From Macrolepiota albuminosa (Eukaryota > Basidiomycota > Agaricomycetes > Agaricales > Agaricaceae): a stretch of 64,000 nucleotides of DNA. Below, one piece after another: positions 36,240-47,462 of this stretch; the stretch's first letter is position 1, and each line of letters opens with the position of its first letter. A program made the translations under genes and the position numbers. Below the pieces are notes generated by a model, which made no database searches, was not told the origin of the DNA, and saw nothing but the letters and a program-made list of their open reading frames with translations. The DNA is taken from contig JAMWFC010000090.1 of the NCBI GenBank assembly GCA_027475525.1, forward strand, positions 186,001 to 250,000. The letters run 5' to 3'.

Positions 36240-37866
36240 TCTACGACACTCATACAGGACACCCTCACGGCTTATCTACCCTCCCACTCTTCGCACTCCC
36301 TCCTCCTCAAAACCCGCATCACCCCCTCCGGAACTCCCCTCAACACCCTCGTCGACAGTGGCGCCACCGACAACTTCATCGATGAAGCATGGTCTACCCT
36401 CGCCCCGGAACCCGCCCAGCGACTCCCGGTCCCGGTACGGCTCTGCCTCTTCGACGGAGACGCCTCTACGGCAGGGGACATCACCCACTTCGTGCGTATG
36501 CCCGTCACTTTCGCCAACGGACAGACTCACACCCCCCGGATGTTGGTGACCAAACTTCACCCTTCCGCACCCCTGGTCCTAGGGCTCCCGTGGCTCCGAG
36601 ACACTAACCCCCGCATCGATTGGCGACACCTCACCCTTTGCCTGACCCGGAACCCGACCCCCGACAACCAGCAACTCCCCTTCGACGTCTCTCACTCCTC
36701 AAACCCAACCCCGAAGGACCCCCCGGACGAGCCCCCACCACTCCCCAGACTCCAGTCCCGCTCGTCCCGATCCTTCGTCATCAATGCCAGGCTGGACGGC
36801 GCCCCGGGACCGATATCAGCCCTTATCGACAGCGGAGCCACTGGGGTTTTCATCAGCGACGCCCTCGACCTCCCCCACGACTCCCTCGACCAGCCCCTCC
36901 GCCTGCAACGCCTCGACGGCACCCCCTCCTCCTCTGGCCCCATCCAAAGGTCTCACTCGGGACGCGTGACCCTGGACAACAACTACGAGTTCACTTCCGA
37001 CTTCCTGGTCACGCGACTTCACGAATCGACCCCGATGGTGCTGGGACTGCCCTGGCTGCGCGACACGAACCCCGATATCGATTGGAGGACGCTCACCATG
37101 ACCTTCCCGGGACCCGAAGACCACCCCTCGACCGCCGTGCACCTCCGGGCCCTAGGGAACGACCCGATGCCCGACCCCCCCGGGACGATCGACGCGCCCC
37201 CGACGCATGCACCTCCCATGCCCGTCCGAGACCGCAAGGCCCCCGATCGACCCCCAAACATTCCTCGGAACAAGTACAAAGGGCCGAACTACCCCTGCCG
37301 GTCTCAGACACGCGTCGCACCCACTCCGGCCGATGCTTCCGCAACTCCGATCGACCCGAGCGCACTCGACATCAGGATCATTGGGGCCGCCCCCTTCGCC
37401 CGCCTCATGAGGAATGGAACTCCCACATTTCAGCTGCACACCTCGCCTTCTCTCCCGGAAGAACACCTACGAGGGGACGCTATTCCCCCGGAACAGAAAA
37501 CCGAGGAGCAAATCCTCCGAGAAGTAGTTCCCCCGGAGTATCACGAGTTCGCTGATGTATTCTCCGAAGGAGACGCCAAGGAGATCCCCCCTCACGAGAA
37601 GTAGTTCCCCCGGAGTATCACGAGTTCGCTGATGTATTCTCCGAAGGAGACGCCAAGGAGATCCCCCCTCACTGCCCCTATGATCACACCATCGACCTCG
37701 AGGAAGGAGCCACCCCCCCTTTCAGCAAGGTCTACAACATGTCAGAGGTCGAACTCCGGGCCCTCAAGGACTACCTCGACGAAATGCTTGGTAAGGGATT
37801 CATCCGACCCTCCGCCTCCGCCGCCGGAGCCCCGGTTCTATTCGCCAAGAAGAAGGACGGCTCGCT
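36088..37866 (+). CDS. A1 pol, first part: two protease domains and start of RT
   Basis: Enters in the -1 frame relative to gag; GAT TTA GAC overlaps the gag stop ATT TAG. Two retropepsin-like domains follow each other. The first has [13 protein letters not shown] near 36350 and ends [17 protein letters not shown]. The second has [14 protein letters not shown] near 36825 and ends [17 protein letters not shown]. Both keep the catalytic DSG. A linker with [14 protein letters not shown] and [18 protein letters not shown] leads into the RT start ([26 protein letters not shown]) and stops at the N gap. The 77-bp duplication at 37518 breaks the frame. Confidence 0.82.
37518..37671. repeat. 77-bp tandem duplication in A1 pol before RT
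   Basis: 37518-37594 repeated at 37595-37671. Confidence 0.9.
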
Positions 37867-37966
37867 NNNNNNNNNNNNNNNNNNNNNNNNNNNNNNNNNN
37901 NNNNNNNNNNNNNNNNNNNNNNNNNNNNNNNNNNNNNNNNNNNNNNNNNNNNNNNNNNNNNNNNNN
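37867..37966. other. Assembly gap of 100 N
   Basis: By comparison with A2 (43610-44339), the gap hides about 650 bp of A1 RT core, the left target duplication of A2 and the first two bases of the A2 5' LTR. Confidence 0.9.
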
Positions 37967-38750
37967 TCACGACCCCCTCCCTCCGGGCCCACCCCGGGAC
38001 ACCCCCGGAACACCATCCGGGACCCTCCCTCCGACCCCACAGGACACGCCCCGCCATCACGACCGCCGACACCGCCATCACGCGCATCAGGACCGCCATC
38101 AACCGCCACCGATCGCCATCAGCCAGCCCCCGGGACCCCTGCATCACAGACCCCGGGATCAACCGCCATCGACGATCGGATCACGCGGCTCGCATCAAGC
38201 CATCACGCATCACGCCCCACGCATCACGACTCCCTCCGCGCCAATTGATCGCGCGCTCCCCACGCGCGATCCCGGTACGCACCCCCTGCCGCTACTCAAT
38301 AACCCCCGGAACCCATCCCAGACACCCCGGAACCCCGAGACCCGGCCCCGTAGTACTTATAGCGTAGTTCCTTGTTGTATTCGCTAGTCTTGATATTACA
38401 TTGGTTATTGCGTGCCCTCTTGTTTGACTGGCACGCCTCGTTTGGTACGCTTCGACCGGCACGCCTTAGTATTCGCGTGCTATAAGTTTTGGTACACACT
38501 TCGCGACCTTTAAATTACTAACTTGGTCTCGTCTTAGAACCTCCGGTTCACGACTCGACCCCCTCTAACTCCCAGCCACTTTCCTCCAAAACCCCCGGAC
38601 TCTAGTCCCCTCTCCCGGGATTACCCTGTCCTCGTCTTGAACCCCGGAGTCCTAGCCCCGGAGTTCCAGACACCCGAGTATCCGTAGATCAAGTCCGCAT
38701 CGTAAGGGCGTCGCTTTCCCGGAAAGCCCCCGATTCAGCGGAACCTGACA
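37967..38750 (+). repeat. A2 5' LTR
   Basis: Ends GCGGAACCTGACA. TATA at 38358-38361 lies 28 bp before AGTCTTGATATTA (38386-38398), the predicted start of the transcript. Compared with the A2 3' LTR, the first 340 bp and last 230 bp are almost identical, but 38390-38520 carries a cluster of about ten differences and a deletion. Confidence 0.88.
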
Positions 38751-38763
38751 TAATATCAAGACT
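38751..38763 (+). promoter_or_regulatory. Self-priming site of A2 (Tf1 type)
   Basis: TAATATCAAGACT begins at the first base after the LTR. It is the exact reverse complement of AGTCTTGATATTA at 38386-38398, placed 28 bp after a TATA box. In Tf1/sushi-type elements the folded 5' end of the mRNA primes at this position. No tRNA-type TGG site is present. Confidence 0.7.
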
Positions 38764-38783
38764 CTTTCCTTACACCGTTCTTG

Positions 38784-41700
38784 ATGGCTACGTATACTCA
38801 CACCTACTACCCCACGGGGTACCAGACCGACCCTTACGGACGCCCGGTACCCGACCACTACTCCGCACAGACCCCCCGCCCTGTCTACCCACCCCTCCCA
38901 TACGAACCTCAGTACCTCCACCGCCACTGGGCCCCCGACCCATCCTTCTATGATCTGGGGCCCTCAGCCAGTTGGGCCCCTCCGCCCAACCTAGCCATGG
39001 CACGACCCGTGGAGGTCCCCTCGTACCGGAGCATTCCCGGGGGCCTGCCGGAGACCCCTCCTGTACCCAGTGGGCCTCGCCCGATTCCCCCCAGCGAGGG
39101 CCCCTTTGCACCCACCCCCTACTACGGTTACCAGCGCCCCGTCCCCCAACCCCGAGAACCCCGAGGACCCCCCTACCCCGACTACCCCCCTCGTCATCAC
39201 CCGGCCGCCGCTCCACCCGCTCGAACCCCTCCCTCGCCAATGGGACGACGACGCCTCGAGGAGTATGAACGGCAACGGGACGAGATACTCCGCTCCCTCA
39301 GGATCTCACCGGAGGACTTCGCGCAACGGACGAGGACGCTGCTCGTGGAATTCGGGCACGACGACTTCGAAGGCACTCCGGAGGAATGGGCTCACTGCCT
39401 GGTCGAATTCGGGATCGCCTCACGCGAGGAGAACTCCCGGAGCAAACCATGGTAAAGTATAGGCGCAACACGATCCTCCGGGAAGAATTAATCGCCTCAC
39501 GCGAGGAGAACTCCCGGAGCAAACCATGGTAAAGTATAGGCGCAACACGATCCTCCGGGAAGAATTACAGCAACTGCTCGACGAAGTCCACGCGTCCCCC
39601 TCCCCTCGACCCCTCAACGACCCCGCGGACCCAGGTCGCTCGATTCACATTCGACGGGAACCCCCGGAACCGGCCCAGCAGTCCCGGCAGCCCCCACGGT
39701 CCCCACTCCGGAGCAACGGCAACGGGAAGAACGGCAGAACGCCTCAGCCATACTACAGTCCCGGCAGCCCCCACGGTCCCCACTCCGGAGCAACGGCAAC
39801 GGGAAGAACGGCAGAACGCCTCAGCCATACTACGGTCCCTCAACCCGACGGGAGGCCTCTTCGATCAACCCGCTGCTCGCACGGTAGGCTTGTCAACTCG
39901 CCGCAGGGCTAACTCCGTTCCTAGTACCTTCGAGACCTGGGGACAGCCTCAAAGACCCCTGGAACCCCTCCCGCGAACAGACAACGCCCGACCCCCGGCC
40001 CCGACGAACCCCGGTACAGCCCGGGTGGACACCCCTAGTACGGACGACACGTTATGCTACATTGACGAGCTCACGCGCGATAACAACGAACAACGTCCCG
40101 CGCCCGCGCCCGCCCCGGCACCAGCACCGCCCGCCACGTCCGCCCCGGTCCCTCCGGAACGCAACTTCCGCCGCGATCCGCCACCCCACTTCGACCTACG
40201 GAACCCCCCGCGACCCCCGATGCAAGCCCGACCCTCCCGGAATGAACGTCCCCCGCGCAACCCGGCACCCGACCCAGCACCTAACCCCCCTCCGCCCGAC
40301 CCGACACCGCCGAACCCTCCCCGACCGCCTCCGCCACCCCCAGCTGAACCTCGAGGACGACCCCCAGGCCCTCCACCCCGCCACTCCCGGCGTGGAGACC
40401 CGGCCCCCCTCCTGGCAGGAACGAACCCCCTTGGGACAACGGGCCTCCCGGGCGTGGCCACTCCCGGCGTGGAGACCCGGCCCCCCTCCTGGCAGGAACG
40501 AACCCCCTTGGGACAACGGGCCTCCCGGGCGTGGTCCCCCAGGTGAGCCGCCCGGAGGAGGACCTCCCGGCGGGTGGGGCCCCGCCCTTGGTGCTTTTCC
40601 TCCTCAGGGAGGGGGGGTAATCATTACTACTACTATTACAACGCTGGCCCCCCTCCCCGTAACGCTGCCGGACCGGACGACGCTCGCGAGGGGGTAATCA
40701 TTACTACTACTATTACAACGCTGGCCCCCCTCCCCGTAACGCTGCCGGACCGGACGACGCTCGCGACGCCCTCGCCCGCGAAGGACGCCTAGACATTCAG
40801 AAACCTGATGCGTTCACGGGCCGGGACCCCCGGAAATGGCGTACCTTCCTCACCCAGTGTCTTAACACGTTTCAGGCAAAGCCGCTCACGTTTCAGGTTG
40901 ACAGCTCCCGGGTGGCCTTTGCCGCCTCGTACCTCCAAGGGATCGCCTTCGATCACTACACGGCCCTCATCCAGTTCGACCCCAACAACCCGGCACTCGC
41001 CCGCTGGCAAGCCTTCGTCGACGAGTTCTCCGGGAAATTCGGGATATACGACACCGTGGCCGAGGCCGAGGACAACCTCTTCAACCTCCGGATGCGCTCT
41101 GAAGAACGTTTCACGACCTTCATCGTACGTTTTGAAAAGGAAGCTTACGAGACAGGTTGGAATTACAGCGCCCTCCGGTACGCCCTCCGCCGCGCCCTCC
41201 CACAACGTATCAAGGACGTCCTCCGACTCGCCCCGAAACAACCCTCCTACGACGGATACAAGGCCCTCGTCATGCAGATCGACCAGCGCTACTGGGAAGA
41301 CCGCAGCGAGTATTCGAGCTCCCGACTCCCCTGGAACCCTAGAGGAGGACCCCCTTGGCCCTCCGGCGAAGCTCCCAACCCCCAAGGTCGAAACCCCGGT
41401 CCCCCCGCGTTCCCTGGCGGCCGACCCCCGGTGAGTCGCGGCCCGCCCAATGCTAACCCCGGCAGCGGCACCCGCCCCCAGGCCCAGCTCAACGCCGCCG
41501 TGGCCACCCAAGACCCGGGCGACGCGCCAAGCCCCGAGGAACCCCCGGGAGACCCCGAAGACTTCGACTTCGACGACGAACGGGACGAGGAGGCCCTCCG
41601 AGCCAACCGGCTTCAAAAGAAGGGACGACCCTGGATCGAGGTCCCGACGGATGTGCAGGAACGACGGAGAAGGGAGGGCGTCTGCATACTCTGTGGTGAG

Positions 41701-41814
41701 AAAGATCATTTCATCTCCGAGTGCCCCAAACGACAGGTCATGGGACGTGCCACCTGGACCTTCGAAGGGGAGGACGCTACCTACGAGTATTCGGAAAACG
41801 ACCCGGCGATTTAG
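38784..41814 (+). CDS. A2 Gag with four tandem duplications and a 1-bp deletion
   Basis: Same layout as A1 Gag without the solo LTR: HTYYPTGYQTDPYGRP start, SLRISPEDFAQRTRTLL, proline-rich spacer, capsid core (KWRTFLTQCLNTFQAKPLTF; FDPNNPALARWQAFVDEF), acidic hinge, CILCGEKDHFISEC knuckle, stop TAG 41812-41814. Following the frame codon by codon, the breaks are 77-bp duplications at 39414, 39679, 40380 and 40613 plus one missing G at about 39413 (GGG where A1 has GGGG). Without these it is a single frame of about 900 codons. Role: virus-like particle coat and RNA packaging. Confidence 0.8.
39414..39567. repeat. 77-bp tandem duplication in A2 gag (VKYRRNTIL)
   Basis: 39414-39490 repeated exactly at 39491-39567. 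A one-base deletion relative to A1 sits at its left edge. Confidence 0.9.
39679..39832. repeat. 77-bp tandem duplication in A2 gag (spacer)
   Basis: 39679-39755 repeated at 39756-39832. Confidence 0.9.
40380..40533. repeat. 77-bp tandem duplication in A2 gag (PGRNEPPWDNG)
   Basis: 40380-40456 repeated at 40457-40533. Confidence 0.9.
40613..40766. repeat. 77-bp tandem duplication in A2 gag (GNHYYYYYNAG)
   Basis: 40613-40689 repeated at 40690-40766. Confidence 0.9.
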
Positions 41815-44800
41815 ACCCGGAAGACGCCCTAAATCGCGGAATCGACCCCGACGTCTTCTCCGCCCCGGTCTCGCACCTTCGCTCTACGACACTCATACAG
41901 GACACCCCTCACGGCTTACCTACCCTCCCACTCTTCGCACTCCCTCCTCCTCAAAACCACCCGCCTCACCCCCTCCGAACTCCCCTCAACACCCTCGTCG
42001 ACAGTGGCGCCACCGACAACTTCATCGACGAAGCATGGTCTACCCTCGCCCCGGAACCCCCCTCAACACCCTCGTCGACAGTGGCGCCACCGACAACTTC
42101 ATCGACGAAGCATGGTCTACCCTCGCCCCGGAACCCGCCCAGCGACTCCCGGTCCCAGTACGACTCTGCCTCTTTGATGGAGACGCCTCTTCGGCGGGGG
42201 ACATCACCCACTTCGTGACCAAACTTCACCCTTCCGCACCCCTGGTCCTAGGGCTCCTGTGGCTCCGAGACACCAACCCCCGCATCGATTGGCGACACCT
42301 CACCCTTCGCCTGACCCGGGACCCGACCCCCGACGACCAGCAACTCCCCTTCGACATCCCCCACTCCTCAAAACCAACCCCGAAGGACCCCCCGGACGAG
42401 CCCCCACCACCCCCCGGACTCCAGTCCCGCTCGTCCCGATCCTTCGTCATCAATGCCAGGCTGGACGGCACCCCGGGACCGATATCGGCCCTTATCGACA
42501 GCGGAGCCACCGGAGTATTCATCAGCGACGCTCTCGACCTCCCCCACGACTCCCTCGACCAGCCCCTCCGCCTGCAACGCCTCGACGGCACCCCCTCCTC
42601 CTCCGGCCCCATCCAAAGGTCTCACTCGGGACGCGTGACCCTGGACAACAACTACGAGTTCACTTCCGACTTCCTGGTCACGCGACTTCACGAATCGACC
42701 CCGATGGTGCTGGGACTGCCCTGGCTGCGCGACACGAACCCCGACATCGATTGGAGGGCGCTCACCATGACCTTCCCGGGACCCGAAGACCACCCCTCGA
42801 CCGCCGTGCACCTCCGAGCCCTAGGAGGCGACCCGACGCCCGACACCCCCGGGACGACTGCCGCGCCCCCCCGCATGCCTCACCCACGCCCGTCCGAGAC
42901 CTCAAGGCCCCTGATCGACCCCCAAACATTCCTCGGAACAAGTACAAACGCATGCCTCACCCACGCCCGTCCGAGACCTCAAGGCCCCTGATCGACCCCC
43001 AAACATTCCTCGGAACAAGTACAAAGGGCCGAACTACCCCTGCCGGTCTCAGACACGCGTCACACCCGCTCCGGCCGATGCCTCCGCGACCCCGACCGAC
43101 CCGAGCGCACTCGACATCAAGATCATTGGGGCCGCCCCCTTCGCCCGCCTCATGAGGGACGGGACTCCCACGTTTCAGCTGCACACCTCGCCTTCTCTCC
43201 CGGAAGAACACCTACGAGGGGACGCCATTCCCCCGGAGCAGAAACCCGAGGAGCAAATCCTCCGAGAAGTAGTTCCCCCGGAGTATCACGAGTTCGCTGA
43301 CGTATTCTCCGAAGGAGACGCCAAGGAGATCCCCCCACCGCCCCTATGATCACACCATCGACCTCGAGGAAGGAGCCACCCCCCCTTTCGGCAAGGTCTA
43401 CAACATGCCCCTCACCGCCCCTATGATCACACCATCGACCTCGAGGAAGGAGCCACCCCCCCTTTCGGCAAGGTCTACAACATGTCGGAGGTCGAACTCC
43501 GGGCTCTCAAGGACTACCTCGACGAAATGCTCGGTAAGGGATTCATCCGACCCTCCGCCTCCGCCGCCGGGGCCCCGGTTCTATTCGCCAAGAAGAAGGA
43601 CGGCTCGCTCCGACTCTGTGTCGACTACCGGGGACTCAACAAGATCACCAAGAAGAACCGCTACCCGCTCCCGCTCATCGGCGATCTGGTCGATCGACTC
43701 CGCAGTGCCAAGGTCTACACGAAGATCGACCTCCGCTCCGGTTACAACAACGTCCGCATCGCCCCGGGACACGAGTGGAAAACCGCGTTCCGCACGCGGT
43801 ATGGTCTGTTTGAGTACCTTGTAATGCCTTTCGGAATGACTAACTCCCCCCCCACGTTCCAATACTTCATGAACGACATCTTCCACGACATGAGCGACGT
43901 CTTCGTGATAGTCTACCTGGACGACATCCCACGTTCCAATACTTCATGAACGACATCTTCCACGACATGAGCGACGTCTTCGTGATAGTCTACCTGGACG
44001 ACATCCTCATCTATTCCGACTCGAAGGAGGATCACCAGAAGCACGTCCGGCAAGTCCTCGAACGCCTCCGGGAGCACAACCTCCACGCCAAGCCCGAGAA
44101 GTGCTCCTTCCATACGGAAGAGGTTGAGTATCTTGGCGTCATAGTATCCCCGAACGGCGTTCGCATGGACCCCCACAAGGTCGAGGCCATTGTCAACTGG
44201 CCGCAGCCCCGGAACGTCAAGGAAGTACAGTCCTTCCTGGGTTTCGCTAACTTCTACCGGAGGTTTATAGACAACTACTCCGGGATTACGAAACCCCTCA
44301 ACCGGCTCACGCGCAAGGACATCGCCTGGAACTGGGACAGTAAGTGCCAGAGCGTCTTTAACTTGCTCAAGGAGGCTTTCACAGTCGCCCCGGTACTCCG
44401 GCACTACGATCCGGCCCTCCCGATCATCCTGGAATGTGACGCGTCCGACTACGCCATCGCCGGGATCCTCTCACAGATGGAGCCTGACGGTGGGGAGCCC
44501 CGGCCAGTCGCTTTCTACACCCGGTCCATGATCGACGCCGAGCTCAACTACGACATCTACGACAAGGAGCTCCTCGCCATCGTCGAAGCCTTCAAGCAGT
44601 GGCGAGCCTACCTCGAGGGAGCCCGACACCGGGTTCAGGTCTACTCGGATCACAACAACCTGCAGTACTTCACCACGACCAAACAGCTTAGTCGACGACA
44701 GGCCCGATGGTCCGAGATCCTCTCGGAATACGACTTCACGATCCAGTATCGCCCGGGACGCCTTGGCGCCAAGCCCGATGCCCTCACCCGTCGACCGGAC

Positions 44801-46448
44801 GTCTACCCCAAGAAGTCATTCGAGGCGGAGCGCAATGCGTTCAATCATCGCGTGGTGATCCCTCCCGAACACCTGAATGCCGTACTGATCTTAAACGACG
44901 AAGGAACCCTGAACCAGATCCGCCGCGCTCCCCGGGACAAGTACTTCACCGATCACGACCCCCGAAACCCTTCCGACGGAACCGACCGGGACCCCGCCTT
45001 CTCTTTGTCCCCCGACGAGAAACTCCTCCGGGACGGCCGCATCTACGTCCCGGATCACGCCCGACTTCGCTACGACGTCCTCCGTCAACACCACGACCAC
45101 AAGCTCCGGGGACATCCTGGAATACGTAAGACCCTCCAGCTCATCTCCCGGACTTACTTTTGGCCAGGGTTGAAGAAGGACGTGACCCGTTACATTCGAT
45201 CATGCGAGCCCTGCCTCCGGGCCAAGGTCCCCCGACACCGACCGTACGGACTCCTGAAACCCCTGCCGGTCGGACGACGCCCCTGGTCCTCAATATCTCT
45301 GGACCACATCGTCGAGCTCCCGGAATCTGAAGGGTTCGATGCTATTCTCGTCGTTGTGTGCAGGCTGACCAAACAGGGCATCTTCCTACCCTGCCACACC
45401 ACGGATACCGCCCCGGACTTCGCCCGGCTGTTCCTCGAGCACGTCTTCGCCAAACATGGACTCCCGGACGACATCGTCTCCGACCGTGGCCCCCTCTTCG
45501 TGTCCAAGTTTTGGACTTCCCTGTGTAAGGCACTTGAAGTCCGGACGACATCGTCTCCGACCGTGGCCCCCTCTTCGTGTCCAAGTTTTGGACTTCCCTG
45601 TGCAAGGCACTTGAAGTAAGACTAACCTCTCTACCGCCTACCACCCCGAAACCGACGGCCAAACCGAAAGGGTCAACCAGTCCCTCGAGCAGTACCTCCG
45701 ACTGTACGTCAACTACTTGCAGGACGACTGGCGCGCCGAGCTCCCCCTGGCCGAGTTCACCTACAACAACACGCCGCACTCTGCCACCGGGGTATCCCCT
45801 TTCTTTGCCAACAAGGGATACCACCCTCGACTGACACTCTCGCTCCGGGACATCCCGTCACACGCCGCCCACGAGGTCGCCCGGGATCTCCAATCCCTTC
45901 ACAAGTTTCTCCGGGAAGAGATCGACATCGCGAACCGGGCCTACGTGAAACACGCCGACCGGAAACGGGAAGACACCCCCGACTGGGCCCCCGGGACAAA
46001 GGTATGGTTAGATCGACGACACCTCCGCACCCGCCGGCCCTCTCCAAAACTCGATCACAAGCGTCTCGGCCCGTTCAAAATATTGAAGAAGGTCTCATCC
46101 CACGCCTACAAGATCGAGCTCCCCCCGGGACTAAAAGGTCTGCACCCGGTATTCCACGTCCGCCTCCTGGAACGACACCCCCCGGATCCCTTCCCTGAAC
46201 GACGCCCTGAGCCCCCTCCCCCGGTCGAGGTCGAGGACGAGTACCACTACGAAGTCGAAGACATCCTCGACTCCCGGAACATTCGTGGACGACCCCACTT
46301 CCTCGTACGGTGGAAGGGATACGGCCCGGAAGACGACACTTGGGAGCCGCGCCGAAACCTCGATGGCGCCCTCGACAAACTCCGGAACTTCCAACAACGG
46401 CACCCGGGGAACGATCTTCCCGGGCGCAGGACTCACAGACGGCAGTAG
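41804..46448 (+). CDS. A2 Pol: tandem proteases, RT, RNase H, integrase, chromodomain
   Basis: Begins in the -1 frame over the gag stop. Protease 1 ([12 protein letters not shown], about 42000-42300) has lost 18 residues after DITHFV. Protease 2 ([13 protein letters not shown], about 42490-42760) is complete. RT about 43490-44280 has [19 protein letters not shown] and intact YLDD. RNase H about 44400-44770 has [22 protein letters not shown] and [10 protein letters not shown]. Integrase about 45080-46130 has [28 protein letters not shown] and [10 protein letters not shown]. The chromodomain at 46240-46390 ([18 protein letters not shown]) probably targets chromatin. Breaks: 77-bp duplications at 41982, 42872, 43336, 43851 and 45464, and one missing A at 45618 relative to A1. 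Confidence 0.85.
41982..42135. repeat. 77-bp tandem duplication in A2 protease 1
   Basis: 41982-42058 repeated at 42059-42135. It creates two apparent copies of [14 protein letters not shown]; the real tandem protease is a different, later domain. Confidence 0.9.
42872..43025. repeat. 77-bp tandem duplication in A2 pol linker
   Basis: 42872-42948 repeated at 42949-43025. Confidence 0.9.
43336..43489. repeat. 77-bp tandem duplication upstream of A2 RT
   Basis: 43336-43412 repeated at 43413-43489. Confidence 0.9.
43851..44004. repeat. 77-bp tandem duplication across A2 RT catalytic loop
   Basis: 43851-43927 repeated at 43928-44004. It splits RT at VYLDDI. Confidence 0.9.
45464..45617. repeat. 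77-bp tandem duplication in A2 integrase core
   Basis: 45464-45540 repeated at 45541-45617, followed at once by a one-base deletion relative to A1. Confidence 0.9.
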
Positions 46449-46703
46449 TGGGCGTAACCCCCGCCTCTGGGCTCAGTAGGGATTCAACTCCCATGTATAT
46501 TTTCTGCTTTCCCCTTTTAGATCTTACTCTCTTTTAGTACTTCCTTCACAGTAACGCCCCGGACGATGGGCAAGGTACACTTTCTCGTTCTTTCCTAACA
46601 CTTTACTTACACTTCGAATACGATGGCCGAATATATACATTTTCTAGGATATACACTATAGTTACAGCTACGGACCAGGAAACCGGCAAGAAAACGGGGG
46701 CCC
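46449..46703. other. Convergent spacer between A2 pol and the antisense gene
   Basis: About 255 bp, T-rich near 46500-46620, between the plus-strand pol stop and the minus-strand stop of the antisense gene. It presumably holds 3' ends for both transcripts. The equivalent A1 spacer is 56257-56523. Confidence 0.5.
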
Positions 46704-47462
46704 CTAGATCTGGGGCCCCGAATCACCCTCACTCCCGCCTCCCCTCGGCCAACCCCGGAAATCCTCCCCCGCCCCCTCTGGACCGTGCTCTCGCAACACC
46801 TCCTCGGCCAGCTGCTCCCAAGACGGGAGCTGCTCGCCCTCGTCCAAAATACGCTCAAACCACGATCCCGGGGCCGGGACGTTCCTCCGGCGGTGCGCAC
46901 CCACCAGCCTCCCCAGCAGATCTAAGCCCCGCTCCACCCCGGGGCTCCCCGCCTCCGACCGCAGCCCCTCTTGGAGAGACGCGAGTGCCGCGGCGGCCCC
47001 GTCGAGGAGCAAACGGTGCTCCCGAGCCCAGCCTGGAAATGTTAGTACGGCCTAGGCATGGAAGGGGGGACACTCACTCAATGAGGCCATGCGCCCAATA
47101 ACCACGTCCCGGCGCAAGGCCTCGACCAACCCCGGGCTCGAGGGACCTCGCTCCGGGAGTCCAACCCCCTGCCCCAGCCTGGCCCTCATGGCGTCCAGCT
47201 GAGCCTCAGCTCCCCCTCGGGCCACCCTCGCCTCCTCCAGCTCCCGGAGGGCCATCTCGCGGTCCTCCTCCAGCCTCCTCCGGAGTGCCGCCTCCTCCCT
47301 CGCCCCCTCCTCGCGCTCCCCCCGCTCCCGGTCGGCCTGCTCGAGGCGCTCCTGCAGAGCCCTCACTTCAGCGTCCAGCGGTCGCCCGGACAGGGGAGAG
47401 AACGTCGCCGGGGAGAGGCGCGCTGAGGAAACCGGGGGCGGGGTCTCGGTGGGCAGACGCGC

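Noticed and set aside
36620..37555. 311-codon plus-strand ORF inside A1 pol
   Set aside because: Shadow frame of the tandem-protease region with Arg/Pro-rich content and no motif.
41990..42120. Two copies of [14 protein letters not shown] next to each other in A2
   Set aside because: Produced by the 77-bp duplication. The genuine second protease is the separate [13 protein letters not shown] domain.
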